Positions 1 through 11,827 of a stretch of 55,000 bases of DNA are shown here, in pieces (position 1 is the first letter of the stretch; each line of letters starts with the position of its first letter). The DNA is taken from assembly GCF_964340395.1 (NCBI RefSeq), contig NC_135558.1, positions 15,406,000 to 15,460,999 on the forward strand, written 5' to 3'. The translations under genes and the position numbers were made by a program. The stretch comes from Glandiceps talaboti. Its lineage: Eukaryota; Hemichordata; Enteropneusta; Spengelidae. Below the pieces are notes generated by a model that did not search any database, was not told the origin of the DNA, and saw nothing but the letters and a program-made list of their open reading frames with translations.

Positions 1-2539
1 GAATAGTCATTAATGGGTGACAAAATGATGACATTTTCACCCAATTTCCGTAGCTGCCAAATTCAAGAATACAATCGTTGCTGTAATAAAATTTTACCTT
101 GCCTCGTATCTTTCCTATTCGCAATTTCTTACCTGATATACACGCTACGTTGTAGCAGCGAGACCAGTCTCAATATGGCGGACAATTATAGGGTAGGGTA
201 TGTTCAAATGTACTTTTGCCGAGAGGGGTCAGAATAAAAAAAATGTTAACTTTGCAAAATGAGACCACGGACAACACAGAAGCCACTCAGAAACGTAGGT
301 GGTTGGTAGACTGAGTCAGTTGAAGAAACTATATTTTTACTTAACTATATTTTGTAATAGGCTCACAGAAGAAAGCACGAAAACACTGATACATGTATGT
401 TATAATAGGCATATGGGGTACCAGTCCTACATTTGTATTGTGTGTTTTTTCCTAAGTGTACTGCACAGAAAAATGAACGTTTTTGACTATATTCCCTAGA
501 CAGTGTCTGATCTATATCGATACATGGTTGATCTATTACCGGGGTGACCGCATGCTATCCTTCATACAATAGAAAACATACATTAGGGATCTACATAGTC
601 ACGTAAATGACTCTTAAATGAATCAGAACAAATAACATACATGGGTTGAATATGCACTAGACATTGTTACTGAAGTCTTTATTGTTTTGCATAAGTACTA
701 CAGGCAAATGACAAACACAAAATCAGAAGAGACAGAGAAAGTTAGAAAATAGACTGATATTAAACCCCCCCCCCAATAATTTTTGTTGCATTGAGTGGTG
801 ACCTCTGAACGAATGACTGCGATAATCATATGAATTTCACTTTTAATTTTCAACTTAAATAATGATAAATTCTTGACCATTTCCTCAAATCTGTTCAAGA
901 CACGCTTTGTCATCCTGACGATATCGCGACCCTGGCAATGTGACCCACTTTTTCAACCGCAATGTGACCCACGTTTTCAACCGCATAAACCACAGGTACA
1001 GTTTGTGGGCACTTACAACCAACTTGGAGTGAAACCAGCAAAACATGTACAGTAACAAAGCCATATTCATGAATCTCCAGCAGAACTATTTTTCCTTCAA
1101 TCATACCATTAAGTGCACAAGACTTACTCTTGCAATAATCACATGAAATTTGAAATACTAAAAATATAGAAAGTGAATGCATTTGATGATAACGAATACC
1201 TTGGCCCATGACCAAAATTCCACGTATTCATGTGTTTTAAACAGTCACCTACAAAGAGCACATTTTCAACTTTGTCGTTGGTTGTTTGTTTTTCTTTTGA
1301 TAGAACTCTGCATATGAGCTAATATTACAATAAATAATGATTACGAATTTGTGACGACTGATTATGCGTTAGTATGAAGAATACTACAGGCTGGGTACCA
1401 TTAATTTTAACATGCATTTAATACCCTCTCCCACTCCTTCTTCGAAAAACAGAGTAACAGCCATTTTTATACCCGAATTATATCAAGATTGAAATGTAAC
1501 ATGTAAGTAGTCAAATGTGATCTTACCTATTAGTCGACTTCATCACCACGTCTTTACGTGTGTCATGTTGCGATCCACTTAAAATGTATTCTCCATATCT
1601 CTTTTCGACGTTCATGATCATGATCATAATGGATCCTGTAATTAGATAAAATTAAAAGAGGGCATTACTAGGCATAACATGGAATCAAACTTGTACTATG
1701 TTTTAATATGAAGCTGTCATGTCAGTTTTTATTGACAGCAATGATTATTTATATTGAAAGTGATCATATCTATGGCCTACATGATCTAAACATTCTTAGA
1801 CTACTGACCAATATATACATATTTATCTTCTGAATGACACTGTACAAATTTGTAAAACTCGATGGACACTTTAAATCACTGTTTACTAATTACAAGGGAA
1901 GGTCGGGTTTTTGTTGAACGGGTTTTCAGGTTGTGCTGTAGCCCTTAATACATTCCCAATTTTGTTGACATTCCCTAAGGCGTAAAAAAAATTGTGTGGT
2001 TCCGATTACATTCAATTTTAGAATAGGTGGGGGAGGTAGATTTAAAGTTGTTTTTGTTAAGTGTGAGTGTCTACTCAGGTAGTTATGTTTTTTCTGTTGT
2101 TTTCTGTATAGTTTCTGTGTTATTGGGTTCTCCTCATCAGATGTACAGCCATACAGATTGGAAGAACAGTATCATATTGTCTTTTTAAGTTGATGTCCAA
2201 GTCAGTTTCCGCATCCACTATTTCTTGCGAGACTTCACAATTTTCGCAATTTTAAATTTCTTAATTTTTTTCTCGAATATGGGGAATTTTGTCACCACAT
2301 TTCTTGAATTATGTGCAGCCATTGATTAGAAGAGCTCGTTGTTATGTATGTTATAAAATAAAAAAGGTGGTAGACCGCGAACATTATTGCTTCTACCATT
2401 GGTCTAAGTACATTGTGCATGCATTCTCTGTCGTACAGAAAAGCAAGGGTTGTGATCACTCGACATTTTACTGTTGCTACTCGACGCCTCCCTAGCTTAA
2501 TTATAGGGGATGTTTTGACTTTCAATGGATTCTGGCTAG

Positions 2540-2540
<1 letters not shown>
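1..2540. other. Gene-free AT-rich stretch
   Basis: I see no coding exon, RNA gene or recognisable transposon here. Short frames lack similarity to any family I know. Only a two-unit 24-bp tandem repeat (936-983) stands out. Confidence 0.5.
936..983. repeat. 24-bp tandem repeat, two units
   Basis: Units at 936-959 and 960-983 begin CAATGTGACCCAC and differ at a single base. Confidence 0.7.
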
Positions 2541-2542
<2 letters not shown>

Positions 2543-2616
<74 letters not shown>

Positions 2617-2659
2617 TCACTCACTCACTCACTCACTCACTCTCTCTCACGATTTCATC
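2543..2659. repeat. (AC)n followed by (ACTC)n microsatellite
   Basis: A pure AC run to about 2612 passes directly into ACTC repeats, then TC. Its right end lies 50 bp from a TIR element. Confidence 0.95.
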
Positions 2660-2707
2660 TTCGTGATTCTGATGTTAAAGTTGTCACTGTTCTTGAATTT
2701 AGATATT

Positions 2708-3393
2708 ACACAGGGAACCTTGCACACCCCCTATAGTATTCACATACGTAAGACAGGGTTGTGCTCATATATAGTTGTACCATCTCAGTGGAGCCATGGC
2801 CATGGGGTTTGTACCAGCTATGTGTACAACATCCCTGAAACAGCTGTGGCATAGGTGTAACATACCTAGATTTGACAGATGTGTAACTGGTATGCCAACA
2901 TCAATGTAACATGGATGTGAAAAATAGCAATGCAGCATAGGTTTTTACAACATCCATGTACAAGAGCTTTTCCCCACAGCCATGTACCATGCAGCTATTT
3001 TAATAGCATAGCTGTAACATAGGTGTTTCCCACAGCCATGCACCAGCTATGTGAGCAATGCTAGTCAGATATGAACAAAAGGGTTGCTCAGGGTATTATT
3101 CCACCATAGCTGTTACATGTATGTGCACAACTGTGTGCTAGGAGTGCAGTACACAGCTATGGTATTGAAATGTGCAAAACACTCATGACACAGGGGCGGT
3201 ATTCCACATCCATTCAACAGGCATATTATTCACAATCATGTACCAGGTCTGTGGAAAAATATACCCTGTAAAGGGACTGTGATTCGCACAGCTGGTACAT
3301 AGCTGTGCTCTTCTTCCTAGCTTTAGGATGTGGCCACATCCTAGCACTAGGATGTGCACATCCCAATGCTAGGATGTACAAGGTTCCCTGTGT
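2708..3393. mobile_element. Non-autonomous TIR element, 19-bp inverted ends
   Basis: The left end ACACAGGGAACCTTGCACA (2708-2726) matches the reverse complement of 3375-3393 at 18 of 19 bases. The interior has no open frame and is made of degenerate words around CATAGCTGTAACATAGGTGT and GGATGTG. The CAGGG core resembles hAT ends, but flanks do not show an 8-bp duplication, so superfamily is unassigned. Confidence 0.7.
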
Positions 3394-3868
3394 ATGTTTT
3401 CGGTTGAGGATGGAGGAATTTATAAGATAAGATATTACGTTTTTTTTTCCATAAGCTAACTAAACGTGGCCCTCTTTGTTAAAGTCAAAAACGCAACATT
3501 GTAGCCAATAGGGTAATATACTAATTTGAAAAATAGTAAAGTATCCACACATATGCAATGACTAGCTAGCATAAGATCACATTTCAACAAGTTGATATGA
3601 CAAAATATTCTGAATGGCCTTGAATTTGTAAACAGAGCTGTACCTTCGACATCAAAATCCAAACTTCAATTTCCATTATAATGATAATGACAAGGAGAAT
3701 TCACTGAGTTCACCTTGGGTTCCGACAAAAACGAGGCCATAACAGTTTTGAGAGTTGGGTAACGGAAATGATTATTTTGTTGTGTTACTTATTTGAGAAA
3801 GCACCATCCATTGTTTTCACTTTGAATGTGACATCTTTTCGGCAACTACTTTGAAAGATACGACATTA

Positions 3869-4843
3869 GGCCAGAAAAAATGAAAAAGCTGTTCAACCTA
3901 CCCATATATTTTTTGCTGGTGATGGGCAATATATCCTCATGCGGGCTTCACATTTTTTTTCTTCAAAATTAAGGATATTTCTTTATATTTTCTGAATAGG
4001 ACATGTAACAATATACATTTGAGTCTATTCCAAATAATATAATATCTTATACAGTGGTTTACTTGGCTCTGATGTGGCATACAAGCATGAATTGAGATTA
4101 AATATCCAATGTGCACTGAAAAGAATTGAACAAACGTTTACGACCATTGGGCCATCAAAAGTCTGAAAGTCTTGAAATGTTTTGCTCTTTTTCGTGATTT
4201 TTTTTGGAACGAAATTAAACTTCAGGAGAAGTCATTTACCATGCGCACATCCGCATAATATCGTTCAGCTTTGCCACAACAAAATACACTTCCAAATAAT
4301 ATGTAGTGCCATAGACCCTCCACCAACGTGGTGGGTCTATGGTAGTGCATGGCATAATTGTTTCAATTCTGGTATTTTATTATGTCTATGGTTTGATATT
4401 TTATGCTTCTAAATGGCCTCCTACACTGTCTTATTTTCAATTTTTTCACCTTTGGAGTTGTCTCCTTCCAATGCATCATTGTACCATATATGCTTTTATA
4501 TCTCCACTGTAGTGTAGGTGACAGAAGGGGTGGCTAAAATAATGCTTGAGTTTCAATTGGCGAGGCTTAACATTTTATGAAAAGAGAGGGTGAGAGGAAC
4601 TACACCATTTGTTTAACCGTAAATTGTGTACATTTCCTAACTGTAGCTATGCAGACAAATTGCATGAGATAGTATCAAGATGACTGAAAAAGTTCTATCT
4701 AAACTCGACCTGAAATATTTTGCTATCATAATATATGGTTTGTTTTATCCTTGTCAAGCATTGTGAAAAAATGAAATCGACCTACTTACCCAATGTGATG
4801 GATTAGGTTACCCGTTGACCAGCATTTTTTATTTTTTCTGACC
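3869..4843. mobile_element. GGCCAG-ended repeat family, copy 1
   Basis: It aligns over its whole length with 19514-21081. Both copies start GGCCAGAAAAAA...CTGTTCAAC and end with the inverted form (GTTGAMCAG...TTTTTTCTGRCC), so the ends form a terminal inverted repeat. No coding capacity is seen. Relative to copy 2 it carries a small palindromic insertion at 4310-4340. Confidence 0.7.
4310..4340. mobile_element. CATAGAC-type micro-palindrome insertion 1
   Basis: The inserted sequence begins CATAGACCC and ends GGGTCTAT, with CCACCAACGTGGTG at its centre. Left flank TGTAGTGC and right flank GGTAGTGC agree at 7 of 8. Copy 2 of the host repeat near 20010 has a single GTACTGC at this spot, i.e. 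an empty site. Confidence 0.6.
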
Positions 4844-5320
4844 GTACATACGATATTTAATTGCGTATGCTTAAAATATCATGTAAATTAGCACTTTTCT
4901 AAATTTTAAATGTAAGATTGCACCAAGACTATGTTCTGCCCACCCCGGCAATTTGGTCAGGCTACGGCCCTTTGTGCACTGTGACATGTCGAAGCATGAT
5001 TTTTCACCTTTCACCTCCCCGGCTTTCCCCCACAGTACCCGTGTGAAAAAAAAATCACTCATTCTTCAGTATAACGCATACATGATGATGTAATCTCCTT
5101 TCCTTTCTGTTGATACTTCTGAAATGACCACTAGTTTAATATTTCCGCTCTGATTTTTATTTTAATTGTTGAAATCTGTATATGCCAAGTAGAGGAAAGA
5201 ACGAACGAACGCACGAGATTATATTCTGCGCAATCGCACCTCAGTAGGTGAACTGGTGAATGCCTCGTGGCTTTAAATTTGCCTTTGCATGGATATTAGA
5301 ATCGATCATGGTAAGAGTGA

Positions 5321-5408
5321 TATAAAAGGAAGCTTTAGAGTAACATGATGGCATGGAATTGGACTGTGGATGTAAATACTCACTAGACAGCGATTCTTCC
5401 GTGTAAGT
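5321..5408 (+). promoter_or_regulatory. Possible TATA promoter and first exon
   Basis: TATAAAAGG at 5321-5329 is followed about 80 nt later by a strong donor GT|GTAAGTAT (GT at 5403). An ATG at 5354 (GGCATGG context) stays open to the donor. No downstream exon could be tied to it, so this is suggestive only. Confidence 0.22.
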
Positions 5409-6302
5409 ATTTTATGATTGCTTATACTGTTGCGATATTAACTGTTCACGAGCAAAAAGATTTTGGTAGCGACCCAATTCCTGTTACATAGTTAACTTGC
5501 ATGTATTTTGGTTTCTTAAAGACAGCCACACTTCTAAGACAGCATAATGAAATATTCTGTGCAATTCAATTTCGTAAACCATTGGGTCTTGACGTTGAAT
5601 AATTTGTTACTTCTTGCATGATATTTGAACTTGAATAAAATGATATAATTTGATAACTTTATACCATCTTTAATCGCCTATCTTTATATCTGTAGTGGCA
5701 TGCGTTTATACGTACGCAATCAAATTTAAATGTGAGAAATATTTGATGTGATTTTGGTAAATTTGATGTGATGGGTATTACTTTGATGACACTGCATATT
5801 AGCGGGGTGGCTGACGTAAATGAATGGAATGCCTTTATTTATTTATCGTTAGCATGTCCGTGCATGTGGTGACCCCTTCTGACCTGGTTATGCTGTATGG
5901 TCGGATAGATCGATAAAGTATACTGGGACCGTTTGTTTGCCAAGATTCTATTGTGTACGTAACTGTGACAACGGCAAGCACGGCGAGGCTCTTATCATGT
6001 ACATAAATCACGTCTGACAGTTTAACAAATACTATTGTGCGATTCTTCCTCACTTACTTTGTTCGACTGAATGATCACAACCTCGAGAAAAACATTAGAT
6101 AACAATAAAGTAAAATTGTCTTCAGAATCACCCAAAATCAGTTTCTTGGTTTGCTAAATTATGACCTACAGTAATAGGAAATTACAATGATCATAAACTA
6201 TCCATTGAATCACAACTGAAATTACGGGAAGGACAAAAAAATTGTCACAAGACTCACAAAGTACAAAATTGGACATGAATAAATAATTCATATGTCAAAC
6301 TC

Positions 6303-6361
6303 TCAAGTGCTTGGTCCAATCTATAATATACTGTCTACTATAGATTGTACCAAGTACTTGA
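6303..6361. repeat. Hairpin, 23-bp arms
   Basis: TCAAGTGCTTGGTCCAATCT on the left pairs with AGATTGTACCAAGTACTTGA on the right, with few mismatches and a short AT-rich loop. Confidence 0.7.
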
Positions 6362-8116
6362 ACGTTTATTAGACCGAATTTATTTTCAGTATGCCGTCAA
6401 AGTTTGTCCAAGTGTACAAGAGATGTACATGTATATGTAGTGGAAAGATTTATATAACGCTATATATATTTATTTCTTTGCACAAGTGATTTACCACTTG
6501 TCGCTGTGTATTTGAGAGCTAAACATCGGCGCTTTTTGTCACAGGACTATTCTGTCTTGAATTAATTTAATAACTAAATTTGAAGGTGACAGTATTCTAG
6601 GTGAGACTGTCTGGTTTAAAGTATCCCGTAAATACCAAGTTGGTGTAGGGTCTATGGTAAAGACAACATATATAGACTCCGCTCGAACGAAATTTATTTT
6701 CGAAGCTTATGCGCCAATCAAATGGACCTATGTGACGGGTTAATTTGCTTATCAACCGAGTACTGTGAACAATTTACGTTATTAATCAAGTTGAACATAT
6801 GTTGGTTCACATATACCAGCAAATTGTGTTGTTACAATACACCAATGACTTGACTTGTGGTATGCGGTCCATTGACTCAAGCAATTTTTTCATGTTATGC
6901 ATATACGTATGTTGTCAGATCACAAAATAATGGTGGTCTGAAGGTAAGGGATATCTAAGCCTCTGTGTACGTACAATGGTTAGTTATAAGCACCAGAAAG
7001 TAAAACGTAGTTTCTCCGTTTTAATCCTAAAAGACGGGAGGCGACTGATCGTACAACTTGACGTTGGGAAGTATTGCGGTATGTGGTGAAACAAACGCTA
7101 TATGAGTTTGCATTGCTATGTTTAACTATAAAGTGAGAGAAATATAAAACAGATGAGCCAATAATCTTTGTAGCGCTTTGTAGTAAAATTCACAAGACAG
7201 GGTATAGTACAATATGGAATGAATAAGTCACTCACCTTAGCCAAGTATTCCAGTGTATATGTGCAGATTTCATGCTAATAAATTTGGTTGCTGGAAAAAC
7301 TAGAAACAAAACTCGAACGTTTGAGAAAAACAAAAACCTTTCCAGTCGATAAATAACACGATACTGTAGCGTATGTCACATGACTAATTTCCAAAGAAAT
7401 ATGTAAACACATTCTTCATCTTCCAGTCGTTGGTAACTTTCCTGTAAGACGATATCAACATATGGAAGGGTAGAGTGGCACAACGAATCCACACGATGAG
7501 TTGTTGCGCAAGCTACTTAAATGCCTGCGCCTCCTCCACCCTACCTTATCAACAAGTCGTCAACTCAGTCATGCGTCTGAGGTCATGCGTACCAAATTAT
7601 AAAGTTCACAGTAGACGAACCCTTTTTCCTGCTACTAAGAGCCCGAACAATGTACAATGTACAATAACAATGTACTATTGTTATTAACGTGCACGTGACT
7701 GCGTGAACGACCTTTTGGTAGGATTTCGATTTATACATTCATTCCCGAATCACAGTATACGTACAGTATGTGTAAAGTACAACAGAGTAAAGAGATCTAA
7801 TAATGACATTACATTTCATATTTTACAGTAGGAATTAAACACCATAATTATAGAACAACACATCGAGACAAGATGCGTCTAAAAAGTAAAGTGTCGATCG
7901 TAACCTTTAGAATTCGTTATTGACGTCAGTATGAGAATAAAAGGACAAACATGATATGGTTTGAGTCATCAACAAATAGTCGGCAACCCAAAAATAGCCA
8001 ACAGTACGGTAGACGAAGAAGAATTCTTGGTGTCCCCTTCATCGACTTCAGTCAGATTTAAAACAGACGTCAACGAATTGCATACACTAAAGTGTTACTC
8101 GTTAACAAAGAAGCAG

Positions 8117-8278
8117 CACAACACAACACAACACAACACAACACAACACAACACGACACGACACGACACGACACGACACGACGCGACGCAACGCAACGCA
8201 ACGTAACGCAACGCAACGCAACACAGTACAACACAACACAGCACAGTACAGTACAGCACAGCACAGCACAACACAACG
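8117..8278. repeat. Mosaic pentanucleotide array
   Basis: Successive blocks of (AACAC)n, (GACAC)n, (GACGC/GCAAC)n, then mixed AACAC/CAGTA/CAGCA units keep a 5-bp period throughout. Both strands read open by periodicity alone. Confidence 0.9.
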
Positions 8279-8820
8279 TAAATGATATTGCTACGTGACG
8301 GAATAAATTACGTCAAAGCATTCTCTTAAAACTTGGATTTAAGATAATGGATGTACTGTCATTATGTTCTTTGAACGCCAGTCTACGCAAATACAACAGT
8401 AAAATGTCATTATATCGAAGCAATTTCAAATTTTCTACCATGTATATGATTTGTTAGATGAGATTCTGAGCAACAATGTGGGTTATAAATTGCCTTATGT
8501 GTATTGTGTCAACAAAAATGCAAATTAGTCTTGTATACGCAAGTTACACCAATCATGGACATATGTGTCATATGATATGATATGATATGATATAACGTTT
8601 GATAACAGTGTCTCCTAATTGGTTCATATAAATAATTATGCAAATGAGCGTCAGTGCTACTTATTGTAAAAAATGTTCACAGTAGGGATCATACAAGTTT
8701 ATCATCAACATTGTTTAAATTTATTGCGGGTTTGTACATGTATATATGTGAGAATGCTAAAGGGTAAAATTAGTAAATATTCCCTTGCATTTACAATACC
8801 AGGTAACTGCGTCGGTGAAT

Positions 8821-8875
8821 CATTACGTGTAGGCACAGATAACTAAAACTTAGTTATCTGTGGTGTAGGGTCTAT
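8821..8875. mobile_element. CATAGAC-type micro-palindrome insertion 2
   Basis: A 55-bp insertion absent from the paralogous site 12463-12470. It contains the perfect hairpin CACAGATAACTAA / TTAGTTATCTGTG and ends GTGTAGGGTCTAT. Flanks CGGTGAAT and GGTTGAAT agree at 6 of 8; the empty site reads CGTTGAAT. Confidence 0.6.
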
Positions 8876-9084
8876 GGTTGAATGCATTTTGAAATATTTT
8901 GATTATTGAATTAATACTCCGAGTGTACGGTTGATTGACTTGGCAATTGAAAGTTCAGTGATCATTTGAAGTGTCACAAGCTGGGTATAAGATATTTGAA
9001 TCGAGTATTATACTTATATTTATACATTATATGAACTAGTGAATTAGACTTTCTCGAATCTCCGGGCTTTAACCGTGCTATATG

Positions 9085-9090
9085 AATAAA
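9085..9090 (+). promoter_or_regulatory. Possible poly(A) signal in duplication copy A
   Basis: AATAAA followed 20 nt later by GTGTGTTCTTTT, the usual GT-rich downstream element. It is preserved in copy B at 12667-12672. Confidence 0.25.
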
Positions 9091-9420
9091 ATATTTATTT
9101 TTACACAAGTGTGTTCTTTTTTTTAAATAATGATTTGTGTGAGTGATTGCGAAACAACAGTTGGGTAAACGCGTGTAGCCTTTTGAAGACTATGAGTAAC
9201 TTGTCTAAAACCTACCGAAACTTTACAAAAACTAAAACTGAATAACAATCTCAAAATACTTGAAAAATCTCCCAAGGGACTGGTACCAGTCCATAGTGTA
9301 ATATTAAAGTCGTTGTGAGTCTTCGATGATAATGAAATCTTCGACAAACGCGTACGTAATAATAAATCATCGAATCTTTTATATATTTCCCAAAATGCCA
9401 ATACCAAGTGATGGTTAAAT

Positions 9421-9439
9421 CATAGACAATATTGTCTAT
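9421..9439. mobile_element. CATAGAC-type micro-palindrome insertion 3
   Basis: CATAGACAATATTGTCTAT lies between two perfect 8-bp repeats GGTTAAAT (9413-9420 and 9440-9447). Copy B has one GGTTAAAT (12939-12946) and no insert. This is the cleanest case in the window. Confidence 0.75.
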
Positions 9440-9640
9440 GGTTAAATATGCTTCAGTAATCAGAACACAACAGGCATCACTAAGAAAAAGTACGCCCCAA
9501 ACCGTATAAACTTTTTTTAGAATTCAGCCATGGTGCCGAGGATGAAATCACGAATATCAATTATATTGATGGATATTGTGGATGAAAAGTATTCATGACT
9601 TCTCCATTCACATTTTTCTTTTGTTTATTGTCCATTTCAG

Positions 9641-9766
9641 GTTGAAATGTCTAGAAGACAGACTACAACTGAAGAATACAATATATCTCAAATCATATAC
9701 CATGAGGAGACGTCGTGATCGACCAGTTTATCTTCCAACTTTTAACACCACTAATAGCTAAGAGTC
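9641..9766 (+). CDS. Candidate terminal coding exon in duplication copy A
   Basis: A strong acceptor (pyrimidine-rich tract then TTTCAG at 9635-9640) precedes a conserved block. One frame ends at TGA 9718 with a tail ...YNISQIIYHEETS. Another runs about 41 codons to TAA near 9762 with a basic tail ...TMRRRRDRPVYLPTFNTTNS. Both frames are largely open in copy B, and differences do not decide between them. An AATAAA with GT-rich sequence follows at 9895. I recognise no family and no upstream exons. Confidence 0.3.
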
Positions 9767-9894
9767 AGAAATAAATAATATCTCTCTCTTGCATGCCGCT
9801 TACTGCATCATTTTCATCATGGTTACGTTCCACAAGACAGTATTTTCATTTTTACAAGATTGTTAGTATTATTGTAACACAGAGCTTTTTTTCT

Positions 9895-9900
9895 AATAAA
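9895..9900 (+). promoter_or_regulatory. Possible poly(A) signal after candidate exon
   Basis: AATAAA followed by GTGACTGTGTTTGTATTTGTTT about 35 nt later. In copy B the hexamer is AACAAA (13432-13437), so that copy may have lost the site. Confidence 0.35.
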
Positions 9901-10570
9901 ATTTGAGTACATAGCTTACATTGCAAACGTATTGTGACTGTGTTTGTATTTGTTTCATCATATGTGTGACTGAGATGTTTGTTCCAGGTAATTTTTTATT
10001 TTTTATTTTATTTTATTTATTTTTTTTTTTTGGGGGGGGAGAGCGGCAATTGAACCTTTTTTATATTGAACCTTTATTAAACCATTGAACCACTAAATTG
10101 CATATACCCCTGTGTACGTTGATATACATTAAAATAAAACCAGTATTTCCAGTTTGAATTTTGCAAATGGGATAAGACTAATTCGTAAATGAAAAAAATC
10201 TCGTCTTCCAAATTTTGATAACAAATTCACTATTTGTTATGAGTATATCCTTTTTACTAGTAGTTAAACACTTTTTTTGGAGGAATATGTTAATTCAAAA
10301 AGCATAATGTTTAAATATATTTCTTGATGATCAGTTTTTGACATAACAAATAAGTATACAAATTAGCCATTAATCCTTCACATAATTATTCATATATGCA
10401 TGCATTCATTAACTCTGCAAATTGGATAGGTATTTTAAATGAGACACATGTAAGGCGAAACGCAGAGTGAAATACGAGTGAATAGACCCTACGTCCTCAT
10501 ATATCTTTGAAACCACGTTGGTATTCAGACTAGTGTGATGAATGGTAATTTAGTAGTTGAGCATTTTGTG

Positions 10571-10600
10571 ACACAGACAAGTAAGCAGATACTTGTCTGT
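10571..10600. repeat. Short hairpin shared with 41725-41752
   Basis: CACAGACAAGTA and TACTTGTCTGTG pair perfectly around a 6-base loop. Near-identical ACAAGTAAGAAGATACTTGT occurs near 41725, suggesting a dispersed element. Confidence 0.6.
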
Positions 10601-11162
10601 GCTTGTGAGAAGCTCACCCGTTTGCCTTCAAGTTGTTACATCGCTTGTCAAACGAAGTCACCTTTAACTAAGGCCAAATCACCCACAATCTTGAACGAAA
10701 TTCTTCTTACTATAGCCATTTAAAGTACACAAGAATCTACCTGTTTTGTAAAATTTCTAAATCGGGCGAATAAACGAAGGGGCGAAAAACCGTGCCGAAG
10801 TTTACGACCTCAGATTCAAGTATGCTTCAAGAAATCGCCGAAAAATCAGTATTCCTATCAAAATTGATTCTTGTATCAAGGAGGAAGAATTATCAGTCGA
10901 GATTTTTGCTTTTATAATATCTAAAATGGTGAATTCTTGTGAAAGTTATGACAAGTTGAAAATACCCCAAAATAAGGCTGGTGAGCACTGAGCAGCCACC
11001 ACTGTAAACGTACCACACATCGAAGTGTATACACACAATGGAGGCTCACGTACAGCGTAATACATGTACGTGTACTATCACGCCACATTTGTTTTCCACC
11101 CATATCCAGACTCCTTCCAACTTCCAATTACGATTCAAAAGACCCGTGTAAAAGTTGCTAGT

Positions 11163-11275
11163 CTCATTTAAAACCACTAGGATAACCAACATTTGAAGGA
11201 GTAAATGTATAAAGTAAGAGCGAGGAAAGATTAGTTAACGATTTACATTTAGGGTTGATAAACGGGCATTGTACT
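11163..11275. repeat. Interspersed repeat, copy 1
   Basis: It shares ACTAGGATAACCAACATTTG and flanking bases with 42424-42536 in the same orientation, about 80% similar by eye. Confidence 0.7.
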
Positions 11276-11421
11276 GATCATGGTATTAGAAGTACGAGGT
11301 GCGATGAATGCAGTCCCGGAGCTCTGCGCCCGAAGAACACTTTGCGAAAAGCTAAGGTTGCCGCAGTACTTACGTAGCGTTCAGATTAGGTTCAGTTCCT
11401 TGTAAAATCAAGAAATTTACC

Positions 11422-11518
<97 letters not shown>

Positions 11519-11594
11519 CCAGTGTCTGTCTGTCTGTCTGTCTGTCTGCCTGCCAGTGTCTGTCTGTCTGTCTCTTTCTTCCTCTCTATATATA

Positions 11595-11629
<35 letters not shown>

Positions 11630-11827
11630 TTCTGTCTGTGTCTGTCTGTCTGTCTGTCTGTCTGACTGTCTGTCTGTCTGTCTGCCAGTGTGTCTGTCTG
11701 TCTCTTTCTTCCTCTCTCTCTATATATATATATGTCTGTCTGTCTGTCTGTCTGTCTGTGTCTGTCTGTCTGTCTATCTGTCTGTCTGTCTGTATGTCTG
11801 TCTGTCTGTCTCTGCCTCTCTCTCTCT
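11422..11827. repeat. (TCTG)n compound microsatellite
   Basis: About 400 bp of TCTG units interrupted by TTTG, GCCAG, TCTTTCTTCC and ATATAT blocks; the interruptions recur, implying internal duplication. Confidence 0.95.

Larger units (their letters stand above)
4850..8100. other. Gene-free stretch with isolated signals
   Basis: No conserved coding exon was recognised. It holds a possible TATA promoter with a donor (5321-5408), a hairpin (6303-6361) and half of a CATAGAC-type palindrome (about 6636-6655). Confidence 0.4.
8747..9966. repeat. Local duplication, copy A
   Basis: It aligns collinearly with 12398-13503 at high identity from GAATGCTAAA to GTTTCATCATATGT. Relative to copy B it carries two short insertions (8821-8875 and 9421-9439), each flanked by a direct repeat. 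Confidence 0.85.
10000..11420. other. Gene-free stretch
   Basis: AT-rich, with a T-run/G-run at 10010-10040, a small hairpin (10571-10600) and an interspersed repeat fragment (11163-11275). No exon recognised. Confidence 0.4.
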
